From assembly GCA_035532935.1 (NCBI GenBank), contig DATKQE010000106.1, positions 74,810 through 138,809 of the forward strand: a DNA stretch of 64,000 nucleotides. The letters are read 5' to 3'. Source of the stretch: DATJLY01 sp035532935 (GTDB lineage Bacteria > Pseudomonadota > Alphaproteobacteria > ATCC43930 > CGMCC-115725). The notes under the pieces were generated by a model. That model made no database searches, had not been told where the DNA came from, and worked only from the letters and a program-made list of their open reading frames with translations. This document shows positions 9,055-18,245 of the stretch, piece by piece (the stretch's first letter is position 1; each line of letters starts with the position of its first letter). A program made the position numbers and the translations under genes.

Positions 9055-9279
9055 GGCAGTCCTCCCTGGATGGAACCGTTCGGCATTGGCGAAGCGGTTG
9101 CGGTTGCGGTCGTGCCCGGCCGGGCCGTACCTTTGCCGCGGAACCTAGCCATCCCGAAGCGACCGGGCAAGCCCGGCGGCACTGAGCCGCGTGAACGTCG
9201 CATAGCGTTGACAGGTGCCGATCTTGGTCTTGTATTGGCGCACCCGATCGGCCCAAGCCAGCCGGAAAGACCAGGCACC

Positions 9280-11337
9280 ATGGCCTTCGTCATCGCTGTC
9301 GATATCGGCGGCACTTTCACCGACCTTGTCGCCTATGATTTCGCGACCGGCGAGGTCCGCTACGCCAAAAGCCCGACGACCTACGGCGATTTCGTTGCCG
9401 GGATCGGCGAGTGCCTGCGCAAGGCGCGGCTCGCGCCGGACGATCTGCGCTTCGTCAACCACGGCACCACGCTCGTCATCAACGCGTTGATCGAGCGCCG
9501 GGGCGCCAAGGCGGCGCTGATCGCGACAAGCGGCTTCCGCGACGTGCTCGAGATCGCCCGCGGCAACCGTCCCGACCCGTTCGACCTGCACTACCGCCGC
9601 GATGAGCCGCTGGTGCCGCGCGAGCTGCGCTACGAGGTGAAGGAGCGCATCGGTGCCGATGGCGGGATCATCGAACCGCTCGACGAGCCGGCACTCGCGG
9701 CGCTAGCGCCCGTGCTGGCGCGCGAGAACGTCGCGGCGGTCGCGGTCTCGTTCATGAATTCCTACGCCAACCCCGCGCACGAGGAGCGCGCGACGGCGCT
9801 GCTGCGCCAGCACCTCCCCGGCGTCTATGTCACCAGCGGCACCGATCTGTCGCGGGAATGGTACGAGTACGAGCGCACCGCGACGGCGGCGGCCAATGCC
9901 TATGTCGGGCCGCTCGTGTCGGGCTATGTCACCAGGCTCGACGGCACGCTGCGCAGCGGCGGCTTCGCCGGCACATTGTTCATGATGGGCTCGAACGGCG
10001 GCGTCCTCTCGGCCGAGCGCTCGGTGCGGCAGCCGATCGCGCTGGTCGAATCCGGGCCGATCGGCGGCTGCATCGGCGCCGGCGCCTTTGCCGAGGCGCT
10101 GGGCTTCGCCAACGTGATCGCGTTCGATATGGGCGGCACCACCGCCAAATGCGCGCTGGTGGAGGATGGGCGGTTCTCGGTCGATCAGATCTACTATGCC
10201 GGCGGCTACGTGAAAGGCTTCCCGATCAAGTCGCCGGTGATCGACATCATCGAGGTCGGATCGGGCGGCGGCTCGATCGCGTGGCGCGATGCGCAGAACC
10301 GGCTGCGCGTGGGGCCGCGCTCGGCCGGCTCCGACCCGGGCCCGGTGTGCTATGGCCGCGGCGCCACCGAGCCGACCGTGACCGACGCCAATCTCGTCCT
10401 CGGCCGGCTCGACCCGGGCCGGTTTCTCGGCGGCGAGCTTCGCCTCGACGCGCAAGCCGCGCAGGCGGCGATCCTCGATCGTATCGCCGTTCCGCTCGGC
10501 TATGCCGGCGCGGCCGGCGCCATCGAAATCGCCGACGGCATCGTCTCGCTCGCGACCGTCATCATGGCCGGCGCGATCCGCCGCCAGACCATCGAGCACG
10601 GCCGCGATCCGCGCGACTTCGTGCTGTTCACCTATGGCGGCGGCGGGCCGTTGCACGCGAGCGCGCTCGCCCGCGAGCTGGCGATCCCGATGGTGGTGAT
10701 CCCGCCCGAGCCCGGCAATTTCTCGGCCTCGGGGATGCTGATGGCGGATGCGCGGCTCGATACCTCGCAAACCTTCGTCGGCGTCCTCGACGATACGACC
10801 GTCGCCGCCATGGCGGCAGCATTTGCGGCGATGGAAGCAGAGTCGCAGGCGGCGATCCGGCGCGAGATCGGCAGCGACGCGGTGGCGTTCACCCGTGCCG
10901 CGGAGATGCGCTATCGCGGCCAGCGCCACAACATCAAGGTGCCGCTGGCGAGCTTCGCCCATGCGCGCGCCATCCGCGACGCCTTCGACCGCGACTACAA
11001 GCGGCGCTATGGCCATGCCGACACCCGCGCCGGGGTCGAGATCCAGGCGCTCCATCTCTCGACCTCGGCGCGGCTGCAGCGGCCCGAACTGACGCGCCTG
11101 ACGCGGGCGCAGGCTTCGGGCGGTGGCGACCGTGGCACGCGCGTCGTGCATTTTCGCGGCGCAGGCGGAGGACTCGAAGCCCGCGTCTATGACCGCTTTG
11201 CACTGGCGCCGGGCGACGCCGGCGCGGGGCCGGCGATCATCGAGGAATATGGCTCGACCACCGTGGTCTGGCCGGGCGACCGCTTCGAGATCGGCGCGCT
11301 CGGCGAAATCCGCCTATATTGCACGCAAGGCCAATAG
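9280..11337 (+). CDS. hyuA: Hydantoinase/oxoprolinase family protein, HyuA subunit
   Basis: A 685-residue subunit of the HyuA family: ATP-dependent N-methylhydantoinase, 5-oxoprolinase, acetone/acetophenone carboxylase and caprolactamase alpha chains. The N-terminal actin-like phosphate motif VDIGGTFTD and a second glycine motif, DMGGTTAK, near residue 290 are present, as is the NHGTT segment. The start is the ATG just before VDIGGTFTD. Longer in-frame extensions upstream only read through the divergent promoter region. It pairs with HyuB 19 bases downstream. Such pairs open cyclic amides or carboxylate ketones at the cost of ATP. Which reaction applies here is not decidable. Confidence 0.92.
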   Translation: MAFVIAVDIGGTFTDLVAYDFATGEVRYAKSPTTYGDFVAGIGECLRKARLAPDDLRFVNHGTTLVINALIERRGAKAALIATSGFRDVLEIARGNRPDPFDLHYRRDEPLVPRELRYEVKERIGADGGIIEPLDEPALAALAPVLARENVAAVAVSFMNSYANPAHEERATALLRQHLPGVYVTSGTDLSREWYEYERTATAAANAYVGPLVSGYVTRLDGTLRSGGFAGTLFMMGSNGGVLSAERSVRQPIALVESGPIGGCIGAGAFAEALGFANVIAFDMGGTTAKCALVEDGRFSVDQIYYAGGYVKGFPIKSPVIDIIEVGSGGGSIAWRDAQNRLRVGPRSAGSDPGPVCYGRGATEPTVTDANLVLGRLDPGRFLGGELRLDAQAAQAAILDRIAVPLGYAGAAGAIEIADGIVSLATVIMAGAIRRQTIEHGRDPRDFVLFTYGGGGPLHASALARELAIPMVVIPPEPGNFSASGMLMADARLDTSQTFVGVLDDTTVAAMAAAFAAMEAESQAAIRREIGSDAVAFTRAAEMRYRGQRHNIKVPLASFAHARAIRDAFDRDYKRRYGHADTRAGVEIQALHLSTSARLQRPELTRLTRAQASGGGDRGTRVVHFRGAGGGLEARVYDRFALAPGDAGAGPAIIEEYGSTTVVWPGDRFEIGALGEIRLYCTQGQ

Positions 11338-11356
11338 GTCTCGGGAGCGATAGGAC

Positions 11357-13117
11357 ATGGCGACGACCGAAACGGTCACCGACGCCGCGCCGGATGCGAT
11401 CGACCCGATCACCCTCGCGGTGATCCGGCACGGGATCGTGTCGATTACCGACCAGATCGACGCCAACATCACGCGCACCGCCTTCAGCCCCTATATCTAC
11501 GAATACAAGGATTACGCCGTCGGCATGACCGACGCAGCCGGCCGCCTGATCGCGCAATGCAACGGCGGCATGCCGATCTTCGTCGCCGACGCGGTGGGAA
11601 GCGCGGTGCGCGACGGACTCAAGGTCTATGGATATGAGCGGCTCCACGAAGGCGACGTGATCTTGTGCAATGCGCCGAGCGTGCAGGGCCAGCACCTCAA
11701 CAACACCGTGATGTACACGCCGATCCATGCCGGGCCGGGGCGCAAGACCCTGATCGGGTTCTTCGCCATCAACATGCATTGGATCGACATCGGCGGCGCC
11801 GCAGTGGGCTCGTCCTCGTTCTCGTCCACCGACATCTTCATGGAAGGGATTCAGTACCGCACCGTCAAGCTGTGGTCGAAGGGCGAGCCGATCGAGGAGA
11901 TCCTCCGCATCATCGAGGACAACACCCGCTTCCCGCAGGAGCTGATGGGCGATATCGAGGCCCAGCTCGGCGGTTGTCTGCTGGGCCGGGACCTGACGGC
12001 AAAGCTCGCCGACAAGTTCGGCGTCGCCACCTATCGCGCGGCGCTCGACACGATCCTCGACCAGAGCGAAGCGGCGATCCGCGACCGCATCCGTGCCATC
12101 CCGGACGGCGTCTATGCGGCCGAGGCGTTCCTCGACAATGACGGCATGCGCGAGCTTCGCATTCCCATCAAGCTCACGGTCATCGTCGCCGGCGACGGCA
12201 TGACCATCGACTATTCCGAGATCTCGGACCAGGTCAAAGGCTGCATCAATTCGGGCTATCACGGCGGCGGCGTGACCACGGCACGGATCGCGTTCATGTA
12301 TCTCATCGCCGCGGGCGAGCCGGCCAATGAGGGCACGTTCCGTCCGCTCAAGCTGATCCTGCCCGAAGGTAAGATCGTCAGCGCCCGGCCGACCGCGCCG
12401 ATGGGCATGTACGGAACGCCCTTTCCCACCATCGTCGACACTTTCATCAAGGCGCTGGAGAAGGCGCTCCCCGACCGGGTCACGGGCGCACATTTCGGCA
12501 CCTATTCCTCGGTCGGGTTCGGCGGCATCCGTGGCAACGGCACCCCGTTCAACTGCCACGATTCGGGCCATGGCGGCTGGGGCGCCTGCGCCACCCATGA
12601 CGGGGCCGGGCCGTTCCGGACGATGGCGCATGGCGACACGCGCATCATTCCGATGGAGCTTCAGGAGACGATCTATCCCTACCGCTACGAGGAATTGTCG
12701 CTGCGCCGGGATTCGGGCGGGCCGGGCCGGTTCCGCGGCGGGCTCGGCTTCGTCAAGCGCTACCGAATCCTGGCGGAATGCGAACTCAAGACCAATCTCG
12801 ACCGTACCGCCTGCCCGCCCTGGGGGGTCCAGGGCGGCATGGCAGGCGCGACCGGCGCCGTCACCGTCTTCCACCACGGCGCGAACGAAGGCTTGCCCGC
12901 CAACAAGACCGACGATCTGAAGCTTCGTCCGGGCGATCAGGTACTGGTCGAAACCGGCGGCGGCGGCGGCTATGGTCCGCCAACCGAGCGTCCGGTCGAA
13001 GACGTCGTGCGCGATGTCCGCCGCGGCTATGTCTCGGCCGAAAGCGCGCTTCAGGACTATGGCGTGCGCATGGCCGCCGACGGGTCCGGCACGCGCCCGC
13101 GACGCACGCAATATTGA
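11357..13117 (+). CDS. hyuB: Hydantoinase B/oxoprolinase family protein, HyuB subunit
   Basis: A 586-residue partner of the HyuA protein, with the family pattern DPITLAVIRHGI at the start and conserved Gly/His-rich segments through the centre (NSGYHGGGVTT, HDSGHGGWGAC). Length is normal for stand-alone HyuB. It lies 19 bases after hyuA and 55 bases before a VOC gene in the same direction, so hyuA-hyuB-VOC-flavin hydroxylase looks like one operon. The heteromeric complex would act in the cytoplasm with ATP. Its pairing with a hydroxylase and a ring-cleavage-type protein suggests a role in opening or carboxylating an intermediate of the same pathway. Confidence 0.92.
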   Translation: MATTETVTDAAPDAIDPITLAVIRHGIVSITDQIDANITRTAFSPYIYEYKDYAVGMTDAAGRLIAQCNGGMPIFVADAVGSAVRDGLKVYGYERLHEGDVILCNAPSVQGQHLNNTVMYTPIHAGPGRKTLIGFFAINMHWIDIGGAAVGSSSFSSTDIFMEGIQYRTVKLWSKGEPIEEILRIIEDNTRFPQELMGDIEAQLGGCLLGRDLTAKLADKFGVATYRAALDTILDQSEAAIRDRIRAIPDGVYAAEAFLDNDGMRELRIPIKLTVIVAGDGMTIDYSEISDQVKGCINSGYHGGGVTTARIAFMYLIAAGEPANEGTFRPLKLILPEGKIVSARPTAPMGMYGTPFPTIVDTFIKALEKALPDRVTGAHFGTYSSVGFGGIRGNGTPFNCHDSGHGGWGACATHDGAGPFRTMAHGDTRIIPMELQETIYPYRYEELSLRRDSGGPGRFRGGLGFVKRYRILAECELKTNLDRTACPPWGVQGGMAGATGAVTVFHHGANEGLPANKTDDLKLRPGDQVLVETGGGGGYGPPTERPVEDVVRDVRRGYVSAESALQDYGVRMAADGSGTRPRRTQY

Positions 13118-13172
13118 CAGGCACCGGGCGCGGCCACAATTTGGCGCCAAGCCCATGCCCAGGAGGAGCTTC

Positions 13173-13700
13173 ATGAGCGTCCAGACCGCCGCGACCGCGC
13201 CCACCGAGGCGCGCACGACCCCCATCAAGGTCCGCAAGATCGGCCATCTCGTCTACGAGGTGAGCGATGTCGAGCGCTCGCGCAAGTTCTGGACCGAGAT
13301 GCTCGGCTTCACCGTCTCGGACACCAACGAGTTCGGCATGGTGTTCCTGCGCACCGCCGCGGACCACCACACCATCGCCTTGATGCCAGGCAAGGCGCCG
13401 CGCCGCGCCACCGAGGGCCTGAAGGTGGATCATCTCGCGCTCGAACTCGCGAGCATCGACGAGCTTCTTGCCGCGCGCGAGTTTCTGAAGTCGCACGGCG
13501 TGCCGGTAGTGTGGGAAGGCCGCCGCGGCCCCGGCGGCAATTACAGCGTCCACTGCCACGATCCCGACGGCTACGATTTCGAGCTTTATTGCGAGATGGA
13601 CCAGGTCGACGCGCGCGGCGTGAGCCGTCCGTCATCGCAATGGAGCCGTGCGGGCTCGCTCGAGGAGGCCATCGCCAAGCCGCTGCCGAAGAGCTGGTAA
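13173..13700 (+). CDS. VOC-family protein, single-domain, extradiol dioxygenase-like
   Basis: A 175-residue vicinal oxygen chelate protein. The metal-binding pattern is intact: His in IGHLVYEV, His in VDHLALEL and Glu in DFELYCEMDQV. The last motif resembles the MDQIGWDG tail of the two-domain dioxygenase at 2029. AGGAGG sits 7 bases before the ATG at 13173, which decides the start over the upstream ATG at 13155. It follows hyuB and precedes the flavin hydroxylase by 46 bases. A ring-cleavage role after hydroxylation is likely, although VOC proteins also include isomerases and glyoxalases. Confidence 0.8.
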   Translation: MSVQTAATAPTEARTTPIKVRKIGHLVYEVSDVERSRKFWTEMLGFTVSDTNEFGMVFLRTAADHHTIALMPGKAPRRATEGLKVDHLALELASIDELLAAREFLKSHGVPVVWEGRRGPGGNYSVHCHDPDGYDFELYCEMDQVDARGVSRPSSQWSRAGSLEEAIAKPLPKSW

Positions 13701-13746
13701 GGCGCGGGCCGCGCCGCCGATCGGGCCCATCCGCGAGGGGGATCGC

Positions 13747-14919
13747 ATGCCGGACCACGACGAGATGGTGGCGCGGGCGGAGAGTCTGGTGCCGGCGCTC
13801 CGGGCGCGCGCCGCCGAGGCCGAGCGATTGCGGCGCGTGCCCGACGCCAACATCGCCGCGCTGCGCGGCGCCGGGCTCTTCAAGGTGCTGCAGCCGCACC
13901 GCTATGGCGGCTACCAGATGTCGCTCCACAGCCATATCGACACCGTCGCCGCGGTCGCGCGCGGCTGCGGCTCGACCGCCTGGTGCATGGGAGTGATACA
14001 TGCCCATAGCTGGCTGATGGGCTCGTTCCCGCAAAAGGCGCAGGAGGAGAGCTACGGCGCCAATCCCGACGCCCTCATCTCCGCCGTCATCGCGCCGCGC
14101 GGCAAGGCCCGCCTTGCCGATGGCGGCTATGTGCTGGAGGGATTCTGGCCGTTCGCGTCAGGCTGCGAGCATTCCGATTGGCTGCTGCTGGGCGCCGAGA
14201 TCAGCGACGACAAGGGCGCGATCGTCGATGCCGCCGACCTGCTGGTGCCGACCCGCGACATCACCATCCGCGACGACTGGAACGTCGTCGGCCTGCGCGG
14301 CACCGGAAGCTGCAGCATCGTCGCCAAGGACGTGATCGTGCCGCGCCACCGGTATCTGTCGCTGCCGGGCATCATCGCCGGCAAGGCCCCCGGAGCGGCA
14401 GCGCACGAGGGCCGCCTCTACAGCGGCGCGGCGGTGCCGGTGCTCGCGCTCGCGATCACCCCGGCGGCGCTCGGCATGGCGGAAGCGGCACTCGAGGCGT
14501 TCAGGGAACGGCTGCCCGGCCGCGAGATCGCCTATACCGAGCACGAAATCCAGCGCGACAGCCCGACCACCCATCGCCAGGTGGCCGACGCCGCGACCCG
14601 GATCCACGTTGCGCGCCTGCTGCTGCATCGCTGCGCCGACGACATCGAGACGGCGGCCGCGCACGGCGCGATGATGGAGTTCGCCGCCCGGGCGCGCATC
14701 CGCATGGATTGCGCCCATGCCGTGCGGCAATGCCTCGAAGCGGCGGAGATCCTCTTTCTCGCCTGCGGCGGCAGTGGGCTCGGCGAAGCGAATCCCGTGC
14801 AGCGCGCCTGGCGCGATCTCCACGCCGTCAACATGCACGGGCTGTTGGCGCTCGAGACCAACCAGGAAATGTATGGCCGGATCGTGCTCGGGCTCGCGCC
14901 CAACACGTCGTTGATCTGA
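13747..14919 (+). CDS. Acyl-CoA dehydrogenase-fold flavin hydroxylase (HsaA/HpaH C2-type)
   Basis: A 390-residue protein of the acyl-CoA dehydrogenase fold. It most resembles the oxygenase component of two-component, reduced-flavin-dependent aromatic hydroxylases (HsaA, C2 hydroxylphenylacetate hydroxylase). Typical features are the RYGGYQM segment, GCGSTAWCMGV in place of an acyl-CoA site, and a C-terminal ACGGSGLGEANPVQRAWRDLHAV block. GAGGGG precedes the ATG. No flavin reductase lies in this window, so the reduced flavin must come from elsewhere. It ends the hyuA-hyuB-VOC operon. A paralogue at 34547 shares the same C-terminal block. The expected reaction is hydroxylation of a phenol or heterocycle before cleavage. 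Confidence 0.83.
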   Translation: MPDHDEMVARAESLVPALRARAAEAERLRRVPDANIAALRGAGLFKVLQPHRYGGYQMSLHSHIDTVAAVARGCGSTAWCMGVIHAHSWLMGSFPQKAQEESYGANPDALISAVIAPRGKARLADGGYVLEGFWPFASGCEHSDWLLLGAEISDDKGAIVDAADLLVPTRDITIRDDWNVVGLRGTGSCSIVAKDVIVPRHRYLSLPGIIAGKAPGAAAHEGRLYSGAAVPVLALAITPAALGMAEAALEAFRERLPGREIAYTEHEIQRDSPTTHRQVADAATRIHVARLLLHRCADDIETAAAHGAMMEFAARARIRMDCAHAVRQCLEAAEILFLACGGSGLGEANPVQRAWRDLHAVNMHGLLALETNQEMYGRIVLGLAPNTSLI

Positions 14920-14936
14920 GCGAAGCGCGGCGAACG

Positions 14937-15938
14937 TCAGCGCAAGAGGTGCCGGCGCACCGAGAGCAAATGGATGTCGAAGCGCCGAACGACGAGGCCC
15001 CACAATCCTTCCTGCGCCAGCAGCATGATCGCGACCGCGACCACGCCCAACAGGATCAGGTACCAGGTGCCGTAATCCGCCAGGAACTCGCGCAGCGCGA
15101 AATAGATCAGGAGGCCGATGAACGGGCCTTCGAGTGTGCCGATCCCGCCGATCACCACCATGAAGATGACGACCACCGTCCAGTCGTTGACGCTGAATCC
15201 CGCCTCGGGCGAGAGCCGCAGCTTCTGCACGAAGATCAAGGCCCCGATGACGCCCGTCAAGGCGGCGGTGATGACATAGATCATCAGCTTGGTGCGAAAC
15301 GTGTCGACGCCGAGACTGGCCGACGCGGGCTCGGAATCGCGGATCGCGGTGAGCGCCAGTCCATGCCGCGACCGCAGCAACAGATAGACGACGGCGCACA
15401 CCACGAACACGATGGCGAGCGAGAGCCAATAGATGATCAGGGCGCGCGCCTCCCGTCCGGGCGTGATCGCGTAGAGAATGGCGGGGGTGAGGCTCATGCC
15501 GGACCCTGCGCCCAGCGGCTGAATGAGGCTCACGCCGAGCTCGAACGCGGCGGCGAAGACCCAGGTGCCGATGGCGAAATAGGCCCCGCGCAGCCGGAAC
15601 ACCGCGAGCGCCATCGGCAGCGCGATCGCCGCGGCCACGGGACCGGCCAGCGCCATCGCCAGCAGCGGGTTCATGCCGAACTGGCTGGTGAGATAGAACA
15701 GCGCATAGGCGCCGATACCGACGAAGGCCTGCTGCCCGACCGAGACCAGCCCGGCATACCCCGCCAGCAGATTCCATAATTGGGCGAGCGCCAGGTAATA
15801 CGCCATCTCGGAAATGAGCCGCATGGTCCCCGGCCCGGCCCAGTACGGCAGCGTCACGAGAGTGACGCCGCCGAGCAGTAGGACGACCGCGAAGCCGCGG
15901 CTCTCCCGCGTCGAGCGCTCGATCCGGAACCCGTCCAT
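14937..15938 (-). CDS. livM: Branched-chain amino acid-type ABC permease LivM
   Basis: A 333-residue inner-membrane permease of the LivM family, with about ten hydrophobic segments and the family block YNLLAGYAGLVSVGQ-like (here WNLLAGYAGLVSVGQQAF) near residue 60. It is the last gene of the five-gene operon SBP-livG-livF-livH-livM. Its ATG overlaps the livH stop (TGATG), which shows coupling and decides the start. Liv-type systems import amino acids, urea and often aromatic acids. Lying between hydroxylase genes, this copy probably takes up the island's aromatic or heterocyclic substrate. An N-terminal extension of the frame would run into livH and is rejected. Confidence 0.92.
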   Translation of the reverse strand: MDGFRIERSTRESRGFAVVLLLGGVTLVTLPYWAGPGTMRLISEMAYYLALAQLWNLLAGYAGLVSVGQQAFVGIGAYALFYLTSQFGMNPLLAMALAGPVAAAIALPMALAVFRLRGAYFAIGTWVFAAAFELGVSLIQPLGAGSGMSLTPAILYAITPGREARALIIYWLSLAIVFVVCAVVYLLLRSRHGLALTAIRDSEPASASLGVDTFRTKLMIYVITAALTGVIGALIFVQKLRLSPEAGFSVNDWTVVVIFMVVIGGIGTLEGPFIGLLIYFALREFLADYGTWYLILLGVVAVAIMLLAQEGLWGLVVRRFDIHLLSVRRHLLR

Positions 15939-16804
15939 CAATCCCTCGTGCGCGGGAAGAACCCGCTCGGCCGTACGATCAGAATAACCAGAAACGCGAT
16001 GTGGCCGGCGAGGATCTGCCAGTTCGGCGACACCGCGCCGGCGACTTCCTGGGCGATCGCGAGCACCATGCCGCCGAGAAGCGTTCCCCACAGGCTGCCG
16101 AGCCCGCCGATGATCACCGCCTCGAACGCGAAGATCAGGCGGACCGGGCCCGCCGACGGATCGAAGGTCGTGCGAATCCCCATCAGCACGCCGGCCAGCG
16201 CGGTGAAGACCATGGCGATCCCCATGGCGACGGCATAGATGTGGCGATTGTCGATGCCCATCAGCTCGGCCGTCGCCGCGTCATCGGACGTCGCCCGGAA
16301 CGCCCGCCCGAGCGTGGTCCGGTCGAAGAGAAGCTGCAGCCCCGCGATCGCCGCCACGGCCGTGGTGAAGACGAGCAGCGGATAGACGCCGACGGCGATC
16401 CCGCCGCCCAGCCGCAGGCTGGCAGTTTCGATGGCTCCGGCATGGAGGCGCATGATGTCGGCGCCGAATTCCTGAAGCAGCACGTTCTCGATGATCACCG
16501 AAATGCCGAAGGTGACCAGCAGCGGCGGCAGCAGGCCGCCGCTCAAGGTGAAGTTGAGAAGGCCGCGCTGCAGCAGATAGCCCAGCACGAACATCGCCGG
16601 CACGACGACGACCAGACTGCCGAGCGCGCCAAGGCCGGTGGTCTGCACCGTCATCAGGGCGAGATAGGCCGCGAGCACGATCAGGTCGCCATGCGCGATG
16701 TTGACGAGCCGCATGATGCCGAACGCCAGCGACAGACCGACGGCGAAGAGGGCATAGAGCCCGCCCAGAAGCGCGCCCTGGATCAGGATGTTGATCCAAT
16801 CCAT
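15938..16804 (-). CDS. livH: Branched-chain amino acid-type ABC permease LivH
   Basis: A 288-residue LivH-family permease. The N-terminus (QGALLGGLYALFAVGLSL) and the FGIMRLVNIAHGDL segment are diagnostic. About eight membrane segments are visible. The ATG at 16804 lies 10 bases after the livF stop. It forms the membrane heterodimer with LivM, driven by LivF and LivG. The upstream part of the open frame overlaps livF and was not used. Confidence 0.92.
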   Translation of the reverse strand: MDWINILIQGALLGGLYALFAVGLSLAFGIMRLVNIAHGDLIVLAAYLALMTVQTTGLGALGSLVVVVPAMFVLGYLLQRGLLNFTLSGGLLPPLLVTFGISVIIENVLLQEFGADIMRLHAGAIETASLRLGGGIAVGVYPLLVFTTAVAAIAGLQLLFDRTTLGRAFRATSDDAATAELMGIDNRHIYAVAMGIAMVFTALAGVLMGIRTTFDPSAGPVRLIFAFEAVIIGGLGSLWGTLLGGMVLAIAQEVAGAVSPNWQILAGHIAFLVILIVRPSGFFPRTRD

Positions 16805-16814
16805 CGCCGATCCC

Positions 16815-17513
16815 TCAAAGACCGAAATAGGCGCCGGCGATGGCTTGCCGGTCGAAGCCGCGGCAATCCGCGGCGAGCGCGACGCGGCCCTCCTGGAAGC
16901 AGTAAAACCGCGCCGAGGCGTCGAGCGCGCGGTTGATGTCCTGCTCGACGATGACGAGCGTCGTGCCCTCGCTCGCGATCGCGGCGAGGCAGACATAGAT
17001 GTCGCGGATGACGACCGGGGCGAGCCCGAGCGACAGCTCGTCGCACAGGAGCAGCCGCGGGTTCGACATCAGCGCGCGCCCGATCGCGGCCATCTGCTGC
17101 TGGCCGCCCGACAGGAGGGTCGCCGGCAGGCTCCGACGCTGTGCGAGCATCGGAAACAGCTCGTAGATGCGGGCGAGATTCCAGGCGCCGCCGCGGCCGC
17201 AATAGGCGCCGATCAGCAGGTTCTCCTCGACCGATAGGCTCGGGAACAGCCGGCGTCCTTCGGGCACCATCGCGACGCCCCGGCGCACGATCTCGTGGGC
17301 GGCAAGTCCGCCGATCGGGCGTCCGTCGAATTCGACCATCGCAGCCTGACACGGCAATGCGCCCGCGACGGCGCGCAGAAAGGTCGTCTTGCCCGCGCCG
17401 TTGGCGCCGATGATGGCGACGGTCTCGCCCTCGGCCACGGTCACGTCGATGTCGAAAAGCGCCTGGAAATCGCCATAGAAGGCACGGAGCCCGCGCGCTA
17501 CCAGCAGGCTCAT
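16815..17513 (-). CDS. livF: ABC transporter ATPase LivF
   Basis: A 232-residue cytoplasmic ATPase of the Liv system. The Walker A motif GANGAGKTT is near residue 37, the signature LLSGGQQQM near residue 133, and Walker B LLLCDEL follows. The EGRRLFPSLSVEENL segment is typical of LivF. The ATG at 17513 overlaps the livG stop by four bases (ATGA), so translation is coupled. It hydrolyses ATP together with LivG to power import through LivH/LivM. Confidence 0.93.
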   Translation of the reverse strand: MSLLVARGLRAFYGDFQALFDIDVTVAEGETVAIIGANGAGKTTFLRAVAGALPCQAAMVEFDGRPIGGLAAHEIVRRGVAMVPEGRRLFPSLSVEENLLIGAYCGRGGAWNLARIYELFPMLAQRRSLPATLLSGGQQQMAAIGRALMSNPRLLLCDELSLGLAPVVIRDIYVCLAAIASEGTTLVIVEQDINRALDASARFYCFQEGRVALAADCRGFDRQAIAGAYFGL

Positions 17514-18235
17514 GAGGCGGGAATGCCCATATACACTTCCTTGACGCGCGCATCGGCCATGACCGCATGCGGTGCGCCTTCGGCCAGGATCTGGCCGAAA
17601 TTCATCACCACCAGCCGGGTCGCCACCGATACGAGCGCATGGACGATGTGCTCGATCCACACGATCGTGGTGCCGCGCGCGTGAATGGCTCGGATGGTCG
17701 CGACCAACTCCTGACATTCGTGCTCGGTGAGGCCGCCGCCGATCTCATCGAGCAGCAGAAGCCGGGGCCGGAGCGCGAGCGCGCGCGCGAGCTCCAGGCG
17801 CTTGCGCTGCAAGAGGGTCAGAGTGCGTGCCGGCGCATTGGCGCGGTCGATGAGGCCAGTGAGGTCCAGGATCTCGGCGCAATGACCATAACTTTCGCGC
17901 TCGGTCTTCCGTGCGCCGAAAATCGCGCCCACCAGCAGATTCTCGAACACCGTCATGTTGGCGAAGGGATGCGGAATCTGATAGGAGCGCCCGATGCCGA
18001 GGCGCGAGCGCGCATGCGGCGCCATCGCGGTGATATCGGTGCCGGCGAACACGATGCGCCCGGCATTGGGTGCGACGTCGCCGGTGATGAGATTGAACAT
18101 GGTGGACTTGCCGGCGCCGTTCGGTCCGATGACCGCGAGCGCCTCACCCTCGTCGACGGCGAGGGTGACAGCGTCCGTCGCCTTGAGCGCGCCATAGGAT
18201 TTCGACACGCCGTCGAGTTCGAGCAGAACGGCCAT
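17510..18235 (-). CDS. livG: ABC transporter ATPase LivG
   Basis: A 241-residue LivG-family ATPase. Walker A is GPNGAGKST, and Walker B is LLLLDEIGGGL. The signature region reads TLLQRKRLELARAL rather than the SGGQ form, a divergence from the canonical loop that leaves LivF with the only standard signature. The GIGRSYQIPHPF segment with the Q-loop is present. It starts 10 bases after the binding-protein gene and overlaps livF by four bases. The C-terminal IPAS ending, without a long tail, is normal. Confidence 0.92.
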   Translation of the reverse strand: MAVLLELDGVSKSYGALKATDAVTLAVDEGEALAVIGPNGAGKSTMFNLITGDVAPNAGRIVFAGTDITAMAPHARSRLGIGRSYQIPHPFANMTVFENLLVGAIFGARKTERESYGHCAEILDLTGLIDRANAPARTLTLLQRKRLELARALALRPRLLLLDEIGGGLTEHECQELVATIRAIHARGTTIVWIEHIVHALVSVATRLVVMNFGQILAEGAPHAVMADARVKEVYMGIPAS

Positions 18236-18245
18236 GCCCGGCCGG

